64,000 bases of DNA, taken from contig NZ_JBHEEH010000010.1 of NCBI RefSeq assembly GCF_041929845.1, positions 33,493 to 97,492 on the forward strand. The letters run 5' to 3'. The notes under the pieces are model-generated. The model saw only the letters and a list, made by a program, of their open reading frames with translations, did not search any database and was not told the origin of the DNA. Source of the DNA: Paenochrobactrum pullorum (lineage in GTDB: Bacteria; Pseudomonadota; Alphaproteobacteria; Rhizobiales; Rhizobiaceae). Shown in pieces: positions 9,420 to 18,239 of this stretch. Position 1 is the first letter of the stretch, and every line of letters starts with the position of its first letter. The translations under genes and the position numbers were made by a program.

Positions 9420-9893
9420 ATGTCTAAAGGTTCAAAAATACCATTTTCACTTACTGGCAAAGGTTCGGTTGTAAAGCAAAAACTGGAGATTAATGGCACT
9501 CCGCTCACCATTGATGTTGTTGGCCACAGTGCCTTTGGCGGCGATAATAGTGCGCCAAGCCCGCTTGATTATGCCCTTGCTGCTTTGTCTTCCTGCACGC
9601 AGGTAACGTCTCAGATCATTGCTTCACAAGATCCGTCTATTAAGCTTGGTGAGTGGTCGATTGAACTCAACAGTCATCTTGATAATAGCGTACTGGTCTT
9701 TGGTGAAGAGGGTGTTTCTAATTTTTCTGATGTCCATCTCGATATTACAGTTGAAACCAATTTGGACGCTGAGAAATTTGCAGCCTTCGCATATGAAGTT
9801 GAACGACGTTGCCCGATAACACAACTTTTCCGTGGAAGTGGTGTCAAATTTTCAAGCGAATGGAAAAATATCGAGTTGCGTAAAGTGGCCTGA
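9420..9893 (+). CDS. OsmC/Ohr family peroxiredoxin-like protein
   Basis: This 157-residue protein has the OsmC fold markers: GGDNSAPSPLDYALAALSSC with the first redox Cys near residue 60, and the second Cys in RRCPITQLFRGSG near 135. Family members reduce organic peroxides through this cysteine pair; the exact substrate cannot be told here. The start is taken at ATG 9420 because AAGGG (9409-9413) sits 6 bp before it, whereas it abuts the ATG at 9414. A strong terminator follows. A second, only distantly similar OsmC protein lies at 63303-63770. Confidence 0.88.
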   Translation: MSKGSKIPFSLTGKGSVVKQKLEINGTPLTIDVVGHSAFGGDNSAPSPLDYALAALSSCTQVTSQIIASQDPSIKLGEWSIELNSHLDNSVLVFGEEGVSNFSDVHLDITVETNLDAEKFAAFAYEVERRCPITQLFRGSGVKFSSEWKNIELRKVA

Positions 9894-9916
9894 TTGTCAG
9901 AGCCGTTAATTTTGTT

Positions 9917-9950
9917 AAAAAAAACCGCCCGACAGGGATGGGGCGGTTTT
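9917..9950. terminator. Bidirectional terminator between osmC-like and DUF2165 genes
   Basis: AAACCGCCC and GGGGCGGTTTT form a GC-rich stem with A and T runs on either side. It lies between two converging genes, so it can serve both strands. Confidence 0.85.
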
Positions 9951-9969
9951 ATAATTATACTTGTTGCTA

Positions 9970-10464
9970 TTATGCGTGGTCTTTATCAGGCTGTACAAGA
10001 TAAATCAGAACAGTAATGATGGTGATGAAGAAGCGGAATGCATCTGGAACACCATTCCACTGTTTCGACATCCACATGCCGAACCATTCCCCACCAACAG
10101 ACATAAATGCAACCTGCCATGTCAAAAAGCCAAGTGTCAAACCGGCAATTGCCCAGTTCTTCTTAGCGTTGAACGATGCGGCGCTGTCATTACGTGCAAT
10201 CAAAAGTTTAAAACCACCAATCCAGCACATTAAAGCCGTCAGTGTTTCAAGAGTGATGATGCCTATGTAGCCGGTATGATGGAGCCATTCACTTTCAATC
10301 GCACGGTACTTGATTGTTGCATCAGGGAAGATTGTGTCCATTAGGAACACATGATGCACAAATGCAAAATTTGATCCGTAATCGGTGATATTTCCAAAAG
10401 CTACAAGTGTAGCGAAGAATGCGATTGCCAGCACCATAAGGGCTTTAGATAGTCGTAAAACCAT
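9970..10464 (-). CDS. DUF2165 small integral membrane protein
   Basis: This 164-residue protein has four hydrophobic helices (about residues 5-25, 68-90, 105-125 and 138-157). It has the DUF2165 signatures LGNITDY-like (here FGNITDYGSNFAFV), FVHHVFLMDT and WMSKQWNGVPDAFRFF. The family is widespread in proteobacteria and its function is unknown; it is a predicted inner-membrane protein. It converges with the OsmC-like gene through the shared terminator. Upstream lies a long stretch without a convincing gene. Confidence 0.85.
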   Translation of the reverse strand: MVLRLSKALMVLAIAFFATLVAFGNITDYGSNFAFVHHVFLMDTIFPDATIKYRAIESEWLHHTGYIGIITLETLTALMCWIGGFKLLIARNDSAASFNAKKNWAIAGLTLGFLTWQVAFMSVGGEWFGMWMSKQWNGVPDAFRFFITIITVLIYLVQPDKDHA

Positions 10465-11214
10465 TTTATAAATCCGTATCTACGAAAGTTAAAGGGCGTG
10501 AGTTAGTAATCGCTATTCCGAAAGCGTACGATACGAAAACCTCAACACGGTTTGCATCTTTTTTATAGATCCAGTGAAAAAAAGCATCAATCATAACTTA
10601 GTTTTAAGGTTAATGGGCGCGTGAACCTGTCTAAGTTTATTTTATGATGGCAATCAAACCAAAATTTATTGAGGGGGATTAGAAGTTGAACACAGTTAAT
10701 CCCGTTCAAAGAAATCTATCTGAATGATGATAATTCTGGCCTTGAAAGAGTATCGATACGAAATAAACAATAACTGACAGGCGGATTTTCTGCCTTATAG
10801 GCTTATGTCTTGGTTGCATTAATTGGCACCCAAACAGATGACATTATTTGGAACCTTGATAAACTGGCTGATGCGGCACTTGCGTAAGGATCACGGATGC
10901 TTTGCACAATTGAGCAGGAAGGCTGATTATGCCAATAAACCGGAAAGCCCGGCAGCTTTATGAAGATCATTACTAGTTATTATGGTAGTTTCATGGTCGT
11001 GCTTGCATTTCAGGCAGACCATGGCAGTCATCTCCAAGACTCGTAAGGTCAAATTTTGCCGTTGTGTTAAGAGGATGTTTTCTGTTTCTCTTAAATTTTC
11101 CACATTAAGGATTATGCTCATTTTCAATGTTGATCACAACTGACTATCCCAATTAATCAAATGCATATGTTGGTACCTCTGGGTACGCGAACGCAACTAA
11201 GGTCGATTAATTCG
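10465..11214. other. Long intergenic stretch, possibly with decayed sequence
   Basis: I find no convincing gene in these 750 bp. A plus-strand reading frame at about 10777-10887 continues across one stop (LTGGFSAL, stop, AYVLVALIGTQTDDIIWNLD...) and looks protein-like, which could mean a decayed gene, but I do not recognise it. A 66-codon minus-strand frame at 10927-11127 has no ribosome binding site or known domain. Confidence 0.35.
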
Positions 11215-12003
11215 TTACAATTTCTGACCTGCTTCATTCCAGTAACCAAAATGCATGCAAGTCCGTTTTTTATTTTTGCGTTTTGGATCCACTAATTTGG
11301 GTTGATCAATTGCTATAACAGAGCACAAGTTTGAATTCATAAGGACTTTATAAGCTTTTTTGTCAGCACGTACGATAATATTTTCTGAGCCCGCTAGTTG
11401 TTTAGGTCGGGCTTTAAATAATGCTTCATCTATTTTATTCAGTGAAACAAAGTTTTTACCAGCAATTTTGGTTAACTCATCTGGTTTGGTAGCCTGTAGG
11501 TTTTTAATTTCATCTGTGACCTTAATTAAATATTCATTGGCAAGACGAGCGAGATTTCTCTCCTTGGTATAATTATTATAAAGTTCTGTCTGTGCCTTGA
11601 TATCATTTTTGAACGAAATATAAATCAGGCTAACTTCGTTCAGTAAAATAACGGTAGCCACAGTGGCCGCAACGCCAATAATAACACCTTTCAGCAAAGA
11701 GATTTTTGTTTCAAAACCTTTAACGGACTTTTCAAAAACCTCTTTAAAACTTGCAGATTTTTTATTGTGTTCATTTCTGAATTCGTTTGCAGCCTGATCA
11801 AATACTGAGCGGATTTTTTCAATTTTTTCAGCTGAGAGTGTGGCTTCCTTTTTGGAAATCATTTTCTCATTTGTCGATTGCAGGTTATTGATAACCTTTT
11901 CAATAGCATCAGCGGTAGACGGATCTTGCGCGCGTAAAGCATTTTCCAGAGCATTGCGGTAGTTTTGTTTTAGTTTATCCATGCTGAAGGTACACTCATT
12001 CAC
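11215..12003 (-). CDS. Hypothetical membrane protein with flanking coiled coils
   Basis: I do not recognise this 262-residue protein. The N-terminal 100 residues are charged and helical, rich in Lys, Glu and Asn with heptad-like spacing. One strong transmembrane segment follows (about residues 106-130, GVIIGVAATVATVILL...). A second helical region (about 133-185) precedes a basic, globular-looking C-terminus with two Cys residues (SNLCSVIAID and KKRTCMHFGYWNEAG). The plan is a single-span membrane protein with soluble domains on both sides. Neither the first ATG nor the ATG at 11982 has a clear ribosome binding site. The gene is AT-rich and stands alone in an accessory-looking region; its neighbours give no hint of function. 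Confidence 0.65.
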   Translation of the reverse strand: MNECTFSMDKLKQNYRNALENALRAQDPSTADAIEKVINNLQSTNEKMISKKEATLSAEKIEKIRSVFDQAANEFRNEHNKKSASFKEVFEKSVKGFETKISLLKGVIIGVAATVATVILLNEVSLIYISFKNDIKAQTELYNNYTKERNLARLANEYLIKVTDEIKNLQATKPDELTKIAGKNFVSLNKIDEALFKARPKQLAGSENIIVRADKKAYKVLMNSNLCSVIAIDQPKLVDPKRKNKKRTCMHFGYWNEAGQKL

Positions 12004-12314
12004 ATTTTAAAAATTACGTCGTAATCTTTAGAGCAAGAATCTTTAATAGTTTGTGGATTGTTTCGCTCATAACATACGCAGATGTAAAGGCACCGGAATG
12101 TCTGTTTTTTATATAACATGAACGAACAGTATCTCGGCTATGTCTGCTTTAAAGCGATTATGTCAGGTCTTGATCATGATCAAAAACAAGAAATATTGCA
12201 ATTCTTGCTGACATGATTGACTAAAAGATATCCGCTATCGGAGTTTCAAGCATTTTTATGGTGTTTTCTACAAAAAGCGTCATATCTCTGCGTCAAGTTA
12301 AAAACTGCCGATTT
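12004..12314. other. Intergenic region
   Basis: No gene or RNA is recognised here. It presumably holds the promoter of the minus-strand gene that starts at 12003. Confidence 0.5.
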
Positions 12315-12581
12315 TCATGCAATTCCGCCGACAAAACCGCTTAGCTCATCAAGTCGTACCATCGCCATCCGCATTGAGCCACGGCAACCTTGCGCCTTAC
12401 AGCGCGCACGTTGCTCCACTTCATCCAGATAAAGTTGTTCATGCCCTTTAATGGAGCTGATGATAGCTTTATTAATATAGACAAGGCGGCCGCATTTTTT
12501 GCAGGTCATCTCCAGCCTTTGATGATCTGCAAGGTCGCTGGCCTTATAGCGGGTTTTCCATCCTTTTGGAGAAGATGTCAT
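12315..12581 (-). CDS. Small zinc-ribbon-like hypothetical protein
   Basis: The 88-residue protein has two cysteine pairs, CKKC at residues 27-30 and C-KAQG-C at about 61-66, spaced as in a four-Cys zinc ribbon. Between them is a charged segment (SSIKGHEQLYLDEVEQRARC). It ends with a hydrophobic-basic helix (MRMAMVRLDELSGFVGG). Small proteins of this type are common as hypotheticals in rhizobia; I infer zinc binding and perhaps nucleic-acid or protein contact, nothing more. A possible short gene ends 6 bp upstream on the same strand. Confidence 0.6.
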   Translation of the reverse strand: MTSSPKGWKTRYKASDLADHQRLEMTCKKCGRLVYINKAIISSIKGHEQLYLDEVEQRARCKAQGCRGSMRMAMVRLDELSGFVGGIA

Positions 12582-12587
12582 TTAACT

Positions 12588-12773
12588 TCACCGGAAATCG
12601 TCAGGCGACAGAATACAGATATAACCGATTTTGCCGCTGAATTGCTCATCTGGCGGTGGTTTCCATTCGTCAAAGCTGGCAAGCGTTCTGGAATAGCGAT
12701 TATTAAGACCATCAATTGTACTATTGGTTTTTCCAGATAATAGCAGGCAGGTATTCGCATTTAGTCGATCCAA
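12588..12773 (-). CDS. Possible small hypothetical protein upstream of the zinc-ribbon gene
   Basis: This open frame from a TTG start gives 61 residues. The frame itself stays open back to about 12803 without a better start. The sequence is hydrophilic and protein-like (RTLASFDEWKPPPDEQF, GKIGYICILSPDDFR) and ends 6 bp before the zinc-ribbon gene, so the two could be co-transcribed. There is no clear ribosome binding site and no family match that I recognise. It could also be the 3' remnant of a longer gene. Confidence 0.3.
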   Translation of the reverse strand: MDRLNANTCLLLSGKTNSTIDGLNNRYSRTLASFDEWKPPPDEQFSGKIGYICILSPDDFR

Positions 12774-13092
12774 AATCAGAACAAAGCAATCTGCTTTGTA
12801 AAACTATGTCCATTAATAGGTATATTTATCACTTATGGAAACTTGTTCCCAATTTGTTCTATATGTAAATAAGAGTCAAATTTTATTTTAAAGGTTACAC
12901 ACAAACAGGTCGAATCAAACACGCTTGTTAAGTGGCGCTGTTTTTTTTATAGCTTGTGAAAGGTGAAGGGCGAAAAACCAAAGCATCGATGAAATCAGTG
13001 GTATTTCAGACTTGATAATTTAGGATTTAATACTGTCACATAATGCTAAGTGACTAATATTATTATATTAATGCAACATTTAAAGAGAAAAG
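12774..13092. other. Intergenic region before tRNA-Thr
   Basis: This AT-rich stretch has no gene or strong structure that I can see. Confidence 0.5.
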
Positions 13093-13168
<76 letters not shown>

Positions 13169-13324
13169 AACCTTGATGCTGAAATAGCATATTAATTCAA
13201 AGAGTAAAGGCCAAAATCTAAAAAAACGTCGACTGGCTAAGTTTTTTTAGCTGTGCTACCCCTTTTTATGGATAAACTCACCAACTCGTCCACAGTTTGG
13301 CACTTACGGAGCCTGTAAAAACAT

Positions 13325-14101
13325 ATGTCGCGTGAATTTAAGACCTATCATTTCATTTCTTCCGGCACGAAAGATTCGCTTGAAGCCGAATCTTTGTGTG
13401 TTGCACGATATGGTCAGGTAAAAATAGAAGATGCAGATGTGATTATCGCCCTTGGTGGTGATGGTTTGATGTTGCAGACATTACGCGACTTTATGAATAC
13501 TGGAAAACCGGTCTATGGGATGAATCGCGGCTCTGTTGGTTTTTTGATGAATGAATTTCATGTTGAGGAACTGCCTGAACGATTGTCTGATGCACAATTG
13601 GAAACGATCCGGCCTTTAAGAATGCGTGCCAAAGCGGCAAGCGGGGGCGAGGTGGTCGCAATGGCCATCAATGAAGTTTCTTTGTTCCGCCAATCGTATC
13701 AGGCGGCAAAGGTACAGATTTCCATTGATGATAAAGTGCGGCTGGAAGAGCTGGTTTGTGATGGTGTCATGCTGGCAACGCCTGCGGGCTCCACCGCTTA
13801 TAACTTGTCGGCGCAGGGACCGATTTTGCCACTGGAAGCACCGCTTTTGGCAATGACGGCTGTAAGCCCTTATCGACCGCGCCGTTGGGGCGGGGCACTT
13901 TTACCTAAAAATGTGACTGTACGTTTTGATATATTGGAGGCAGACAAGCGGCCCGTGAATGCAGTTGCGGATAATAAGGAAGTCAAATCCGTATTGAGTG
14001 TCACGATCCGTGAAGCCCGTAACAGCAAAATCAATATTCTGTTTGATAAAAACCATTCATGGGATGAACGGATTTTGACCGAGCAATTCCGGCATAATTG
14101 A
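13325..14101 (+). CDS. nadK: NAD kinase
   Basis: This 258-residue enzyme phosphorylates NAD to NADP, the only de novo source of NADP. Motifs seen: GGDG in IIALGGDGLMLQ (about residue 42), the NAD-binding MNRGSVGFLMNEF (about 66-78), and the glycine-rich PAGSTAYNLSAQGPIL (about 155-170). Length is normal for the compact alphaproteobacterial form. It stands alone: tRNA-Thr lies upstream on the other strand and a 308-bp spacer follows. Confidence 0.95.
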   Translation: MSREFKTYHFISSGTKDSLEAESLCVARYGQVKIEDADVIIALGGDGLMLQTLRDFMNTGKPVYGMNRGSVGFLMNEFHVEELPERLSDAQLETIRPLRMRAKAASGGEVVAMAINEVSLFRQSYQAAKVQISIDDKVRLEELVCDGVMLATPAGSTAYNLSAQGPILPLEAPLLAMTAVSPYRPRRWGGALLPKNVTVRFDILEADKRPVNAVADNKEVKSVLSVTIREARNSKINILFDKNHSWDERILTEQFRHN

Positions 14102-14409
14102 TGACGCACAGTATAATGAGCAGATAAATTGTTCATCTCATCAAGAGAGAGATCAAATGTCTTATTTGTGTTTTTTATATTAAATCGGCCATTACAGGTT
14201 AAAATTTAAGCAAAATTCATGAATTGACGGGTCAAAATCCAACAAAAACGCCATTTTTGTTGACTTTTGCAGTTCTTCCTTTTAACGGAAAGCTAAAGAT
14301 AAATGTCTGTACATTTATAAGCATATTCTTTCTGTCATTTTTAGCATTTTATAATGCTAACTCAGATTAATATGATCACTAAACCCAAGCTAAGAGAGCT
14401 AAGCCTCCA
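14102..14409. other. Intergenic region upstream of the RNA helicase
   Basis: This AT-rich spacer presumably carries the helicase promoter; a TTGACT (14259-14264) could be a -35 element. No open frame or strong hairpin is seen. A long 5' leader, as in cold-regulated helicase genes, is possible but not shown. Confidence 0.4.
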
Positions 14410-15960
14410 TTGACAACATTCGCCGAACTCGGACTTTCCCCGAAAGTGCTTTCAGCTGTAGAAACGGCAGGCTACACAGCCCCAACACCCATTCAGGCAG
14501 GCACTATTCCGCCAGCCCTTGAACGTAAAGATGTGTTGGGAATTGCACAAACAGGAACAGGTAAAACTGCTTCTTTCGTTTTACCTATGTTGACCTTGCT
14601 CGAAAAAGGTCGTGCCCGTGCCCGTATGCCGCGCACACTTATTCTGGAGCCAACCCGTGAACTGGCTGCACAGGTAGAAGAAAACTTCATCAAATACGGT
14701 ATCAACCACCGTCTCAATGTGGCTCTGCTCATCGGTGGCGTGTCGTTTGAAGAGCAGGAACGTAAGCTTGAACGGGGTGCCGATGTCTTGATCGCAACAC
14801 CCGGCCGTATGCTTGACCATTTTGAACGCGGTAAATTGCTTCTCAATGGCGTGGAAATCCTCGTTGTTGATGAGGCTGACCGTATGCTGGATATGGGCTT
14901 TATTCCGGATATTGAACGTATTTGTAAACTTATTCCGTTTACCCGTCAGACCTTGTTTTTCTCGGCCACCATGCCGCCGGAAATTACCAAGCTGACCGAG
15001 CAATTCCTGCATTCACCGGTACGGATTGAAACGGAAAAAGCGTCTTCAACCGCAAAGACAGTAACGCAGCGCCTGATCAAATCCGGCAAAAAGCCATGGG
15101 ATAAGCGCGCAGCCTTGCGTGATATTATTAATGCGGAAGAAGCTGATCTGAAAAATGCGATTATTTTCTGTAATCGCAAAAAAGATGTCTCCGAGCTGTT
15201 CCGCTCACTGGTCAAACATGGTTTTGATGCCGGTGCGTTGCATGGCGACATGGATCAGCGCTCGCGTACGATGATGCTGAGTAACTTCAAAGAAGGTCGT
15301 TTGAAGCTTTTGGTGGCTTCCGATGTGGCAGCCCGCGGTCTTGATATTCCTGATGTCAGCCATGTGTTCAACTTTGATGTGCCGATCCATGCAGAAGATT
15401 ATGTGCATCGTATTGGCCGTACTGGTCGTGCAGGCCGTTCGGGCAAAGCTTTTACTGTCGTAACACAAGCCGATCTGAAACCGCTTTCAGCGATTGAAGA
15501 GATGATCAACCAAAAAATCGAATGGCTGGATGGTGATTTGTCCACCTTGCCTGCGGTTGATGAAACCGAGGAAAAAACCAGTAATCGCCGCGGTCGTGAT
15601 CATAAAAATAAATCTAAAAAAGTGCATAATACGGATAAAGACCTGCGTGCCATTGAAAAAGAGCCACGCGTGACGGAAGAGATGCCGCAAGATTTGAGCA
15701 AGGCAGCCCAGCCGATTATTGATGATGTGCCGATTTTTGTAGGCCAGCATAAAAATGTTGCAGCCGATGCCGGCAGTCGTCGTGATCAGATCCGTGCATT
15801 AAATGAAGAACGCCGCATGCGTACTCAAAACGATCAGCAAAATCGTCGTAACAATCATCGTCGTGACCATGATGATTTCCCGTCTCCAATTGGTTTCGGT
15901 AATGATATTCCGGCATTCATGCTGATTGAAATCAATATCGGTAACAGTCATTCAAACTGA
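14410..15960 (+). CDS. rhlE: DEAD-box RNA helicase, RhlE-like
   Basis: This is a 516-residue ATP-dependent RNA helicase. All core motifs are present: Q motif (GYTAPTPIQ), motif I AQTGTGKT (about residue 47), PTRELAAQ, TPGRMLDH, motif II VDEADRMLDMGF (about 155), motif III SAT, and C-terminal ARGLDIPDV and HRIGRTGRAGR (about 340). A basic, Arg/Asn/His-rich tail from about residue 390 probably binds RNA. RhlE-type helicases act in ribosome assembly and mRNA turnover. The start is a TTG (14410), which gives the family's usual N-terminus MTTFAELGLSPKV. The gene ends at a strong terminator. Confidence 0.92.
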   Translation: MTTFAELGLSPKVLSAVETAGYTAPTPIQAGTIPPALERKDVLGIAQTGTGKTASFVLPMLTLLEKGRARARMPRTLILEPTRELAAQVEENFIKYGINHRLNVALLIGGVSFEEQERKLERGADVLIATPGRMLDHFERGKLLLNGVEILVVDEADRMLDMGFIPDIERICKLIPFTRQTLFFSATMPPEITKLTEQFLHSPVRIETEKASSTAKTVTQRLIKSGKKPWDKRAALRDIINAEEADLKNAIIFCNRKKDVSELFRSLVKHGFDAGALHGDMDQRSRTMMLSNFKEGRLKLLVASDVAARGLDIPDVSHVFNFDVPIHAEDYVHRIGRTGRAGRSGKAFTVVTQADLKPLSAIEEMINQKIEWLDGDLSTLPAVDETEEKTSNRRGRDHKNKSKKVHNTDKDLRAIEKEPRVTEEMPQDLSKAAQPIIDDVPIFVGQHKNVAADAGSRRDQIRALNEERRMRTQNDQQNRRNNHRRDHDDFPSPIGFGNDIPAFMLIEINIGNSHSN

Positions 15961-15992
15961 TAATCTGATTATCAATAAAGCCGATTGCCAAT

Positions 15993-16023
15993 AAAAAAAG
16001 CCGGTCATTAGACCGGCTTTTTT
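15993..16023. terminator. Terminator between rhlE-like and ubiH-family genes
   Basis: AAAAAGCCGGTC and GACCGGCTTTTT form a perfect stem with a four-base loop (ATTA) and T/A runs on both sides. It can work for both converging genes. Confidence 0.9.
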
Positions 16024-16038
16024 ATTTCTGTTCTTTAT

Positions 16039-17247
16039 TTATGCTTTACGTTTCGAAAAGGCGGGCAAAAGCTTGTTGAAGCCGCTGCCCGGACGCAAAC
16101 CTTCACGCATGAAGAATGAGCGTAATGGCATGAAATTGCGCAACATTTCCAAACCCAGATTACGTGCAATCTGTGCCGGCAACATTGGTGACAGCAATGA
16201 ACGGTTTAGAGCGTCTACCGAGCCGGTGCGCGCCAAAATATCAGGGCGGCGTAAACGATCATATTGACGGATAACCCGATCATTGCCCGGATCGCTGATA
16301 TCAGCTTTTAAGGCAATCAGGATGGTTTCAATGTCACGCGTACCCAGATTAAGCCCTTGTGCACCGATTGGCGGAAACACATGCGCTGCCTCACCAATTA
16401 AAATTGTGCGCTTGGCGGCAAAAACATGAGGTACCAGTCCTGAAAGAGGCCAGGCTTGCGGAACAGTTTCCACACTCACCCCGCCGAGCATGGATTGCAT
16501 GCGTTTTTCAATTTCACGGGAAAGCTGCTCCGCACTCATTGTCAAAAGTGTGGTTGCTTGTGCCGGATCCACGACCCATACCAAACTGGAGCGATTGCCT
16601 TGGAGGGGAACTTGAGTGAACGGGCCGGTTTCGGTATGAAATTCTGTGGAGATATTTTCATGCGGGCGTTCATGGCTGAAGCATAAAACAACCGCCGTTT
16701 GCGGATAAGCCCATTTATGTGTGTGGATACCAGCAGCATCTCTGGCGCCTGAGTTGCGGCCATCTGCGGCAATCAAAAGCCGTGTGTTGAATAGTTGACC
16801 ATCCGATAGGGTCAGTTCAACTTGATCTTTATGGGAGATAAAACTTTCTGCAATCGCATAAATGCGCTCAATACGAGAATCAGTTGCGACTGCTTCACTA
16901 AGCTTTTCATTGAGGTGCGCGTTTGGAATATTGAAACCAAAGGTTTCCTCACCAAGCTCGGATGCTCTGAAGGTGACGGTCGGACTACGCACCAAGCGTT
17001 TGGTGCCATCAATAATACGCATGGAAGAAAGAGCGGCAGCTTTGGGACGAGTTGCATCCCAGACATGGATGCTTTCCAAAAACTGAATTGCCGGATTCAT
17101 CAAAGCAGTCGTGCGCCGGTCATCTTTATCGGTTTCAGGGCCGATCAGGGTGACATGATAGCCACGTCCTGTTAGCGCTAACGCTGCCATCATACCGGCA
17201 GGTCCGCCACCATTGATTATAATATCTCTTGTCTGGCCATGTTCCAT
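16039..17247 (-). CDS. UbiH/UbiF/COQ6 family FAD-dependent hydroxylase
   Basis: This 402-residue flavoprotein monooxygenase of the ubiquinone family has the FAD-binding GGGPAGMMAALAL at the N-terminus, the central DGRNSGAR, and the second FAD motif LIGEAAHVFPPIGAQGLNLG (about residue 295). Such enzymes hydroxylate the ubiquinone ring using O2 and NADPH; which ring carbon cannot be told from sequence alone (UbiH, UbiF, UbiL or UbiM). The start is placed at ATG 17247, 8 bp after GAGGA; an in-frame TTG at 17262 would overlap that ribosome binding site. The gene is divergent from pcs. Confidence 0.9.
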   Translation of the reverse strand: MEHGQTRDIIINGGGPAGMMAALALTGRGYHVTLIGPETDKDDRRTTALMNPAIQFLESIHVWDATRPKAAALSSMRIIDGTKRLVRSPTVTFRASELGEETFGFNIPNAHLNEKLSEAVATDSRIERIYAIAESFISHKDQVELTLSDGQLFNTRLLIAADGRNSGARDAAGIHTHKWAYPQTAVVLCFSHERPHENISTEFHTETGPFTQVPLQGNRSSLVWVVDPAQATTLLTMSAEQLSREIEKRMQSMLGGVSVETVPQAWPLSGLVPHVFAAKRTILIGEAAHVFPPIGAQGLNLGTRDIETILIALKADISDPGNDRVIRQYDRLRRPDILARTGSVDALNRSLLSPMLPAQIARNLGLEMLRNFMPLRSFFMREGLRPGSGFNKLLPAFSKRKA

Positions 17248-17474
17248 TAAACTTATCCTCAATATGAAGACGCTTTCGTTGATTCCTCAACAGAATATAA
17301 GTCTTGCTGGCTTTTATAGCATTTAACGGTGTAAAGGCTAATGAGAGAAAACGTGCATTTAATGGCAGTTTTATTTTGTGGTTTGCATGCTATCGCCAAA
17401 GGCTGATAGAAAACCATCTGAATTCATGCTGATATTGCAGCTTATAAGAGATAAAGACAGAAACGGTTAAGAGC

Positions 17475-18239
17475 GTGAAAAGCAAATTTGCAGATAAGAT
17501 CAAAGTGAAAAAAGTTACGGCACCACAGGCCAAGGCTTTTTCGGTTCACTTACTCACCGCATCCGGCTCGTTTCTGGCATTCCTGTCAATCGTCGCCGCC
17601 AGCGATGGGCGCTGGACAGCAATGTTCTGGTGGTTAGGCTTGGCACTCTTTGTCGATGGTATCGACGGACCAATTGCCCGCAAACTCGAAGTCAAATATG
17701 TCCTGCCAAATTGGTCGGGCGAATTGCTCGATAATATTATCGACTATGTGACTTATGTTTTAATTCCCGCTTTTGCGCTCTATCAAAGCGGTTTTATGGG
17801 ACAAAATCTGTCCTTCATTTCCGGTGCCATTATCGTTGTCTCAAGTGCGATTTATTACGCCGACACGGGGATGAAAACGCGCGAAAACTTCTTTAAAGGT
17901 TTTCCGGTTGTGTGGAATATGGTGGTTTTCACGCTGTTTATCGTGCGCCCGGGCGAATGGGTCGCTTTCAGCATTGTCGTTGTTTCGGCCATTCTCTCGT
18001 TCCTGCCGATTTACTTTCTGCACCCAGTGCGGGTTGTGCGCTTGCGTAAGCTTAATTTGAGCATTTTCCTGCTCTGGTGTGTGCTGGGGATCGCCGCACT
18101 TTATTACATGCTTGATGCACCATTATGGCTGCGTGTAGCAATTTCCGTTGCAGGTCTTTATATGTATTGCATCGGTGCGATTATGCAGTTTTTTCCAAAA
18201 CTTGGTAGTTCAGGTAAAAGTTTGAAGGGTAGCATATGA
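17475..18239 (+). CDS. pcs: Phosphatidylcholine synthase
   Basis: This 254-residue membrane enzyme condenses choline with CDP-diacylglycerol to give phosphatidylcholine in one step, a route typical of Brucella, rhizobia and relatives. The CDP-alcohol phosphotransferase motif is seen in its Pcs variant, DGIDGPIARKLEVK...NWSGELLDNIIDYVTY (about residues 63-97), followed by about seven further hydrophobic helices. The start codon is GTG. It overlaps the next gene by 4 bp (ATGA), so the two are probably translated together. Making phosphatidylcholine requires choline from outside the cell, consistent with a host-associated bacterium. Confidence 0.95.
   Translation: MKSKFADKIKVKKVTAPQAKAFSVHLLTASGSFLAFLSIVAASDGRWTAMFWWLGLALFVDGIDGPIARKLEVKYVLPNWSGELLDNIIDYVTYVLIPAFALYQSGFMGQNLSFISGAIIVVSSAIYYADTGMKTRENFFKGFPVVWNMVVFTLFIVRPGEWVAFSIVVVSAILSFLPIYFLHPVRVVRLRKLNLSIFLLWCVLGIAALYYMLDAPLWLRVAISVAGLYMYCIGAIMQFFPKLGSSGKSLKGSI

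Noticed and set aside
10927..11127. 66-codon minus-strand frame with a CLKC motif
   Set aside because: There is no ribosome binding site and no family; a single CxxC is not enough to call a gene.
13298..13312. TGGCAC-N5-GAGC just before nadK, resembling a sigma-54 promoter
   Set aside because: The -12 element lacks the T's before GC, the distance to the ATG is very short, and nadK has no known RpoN link.
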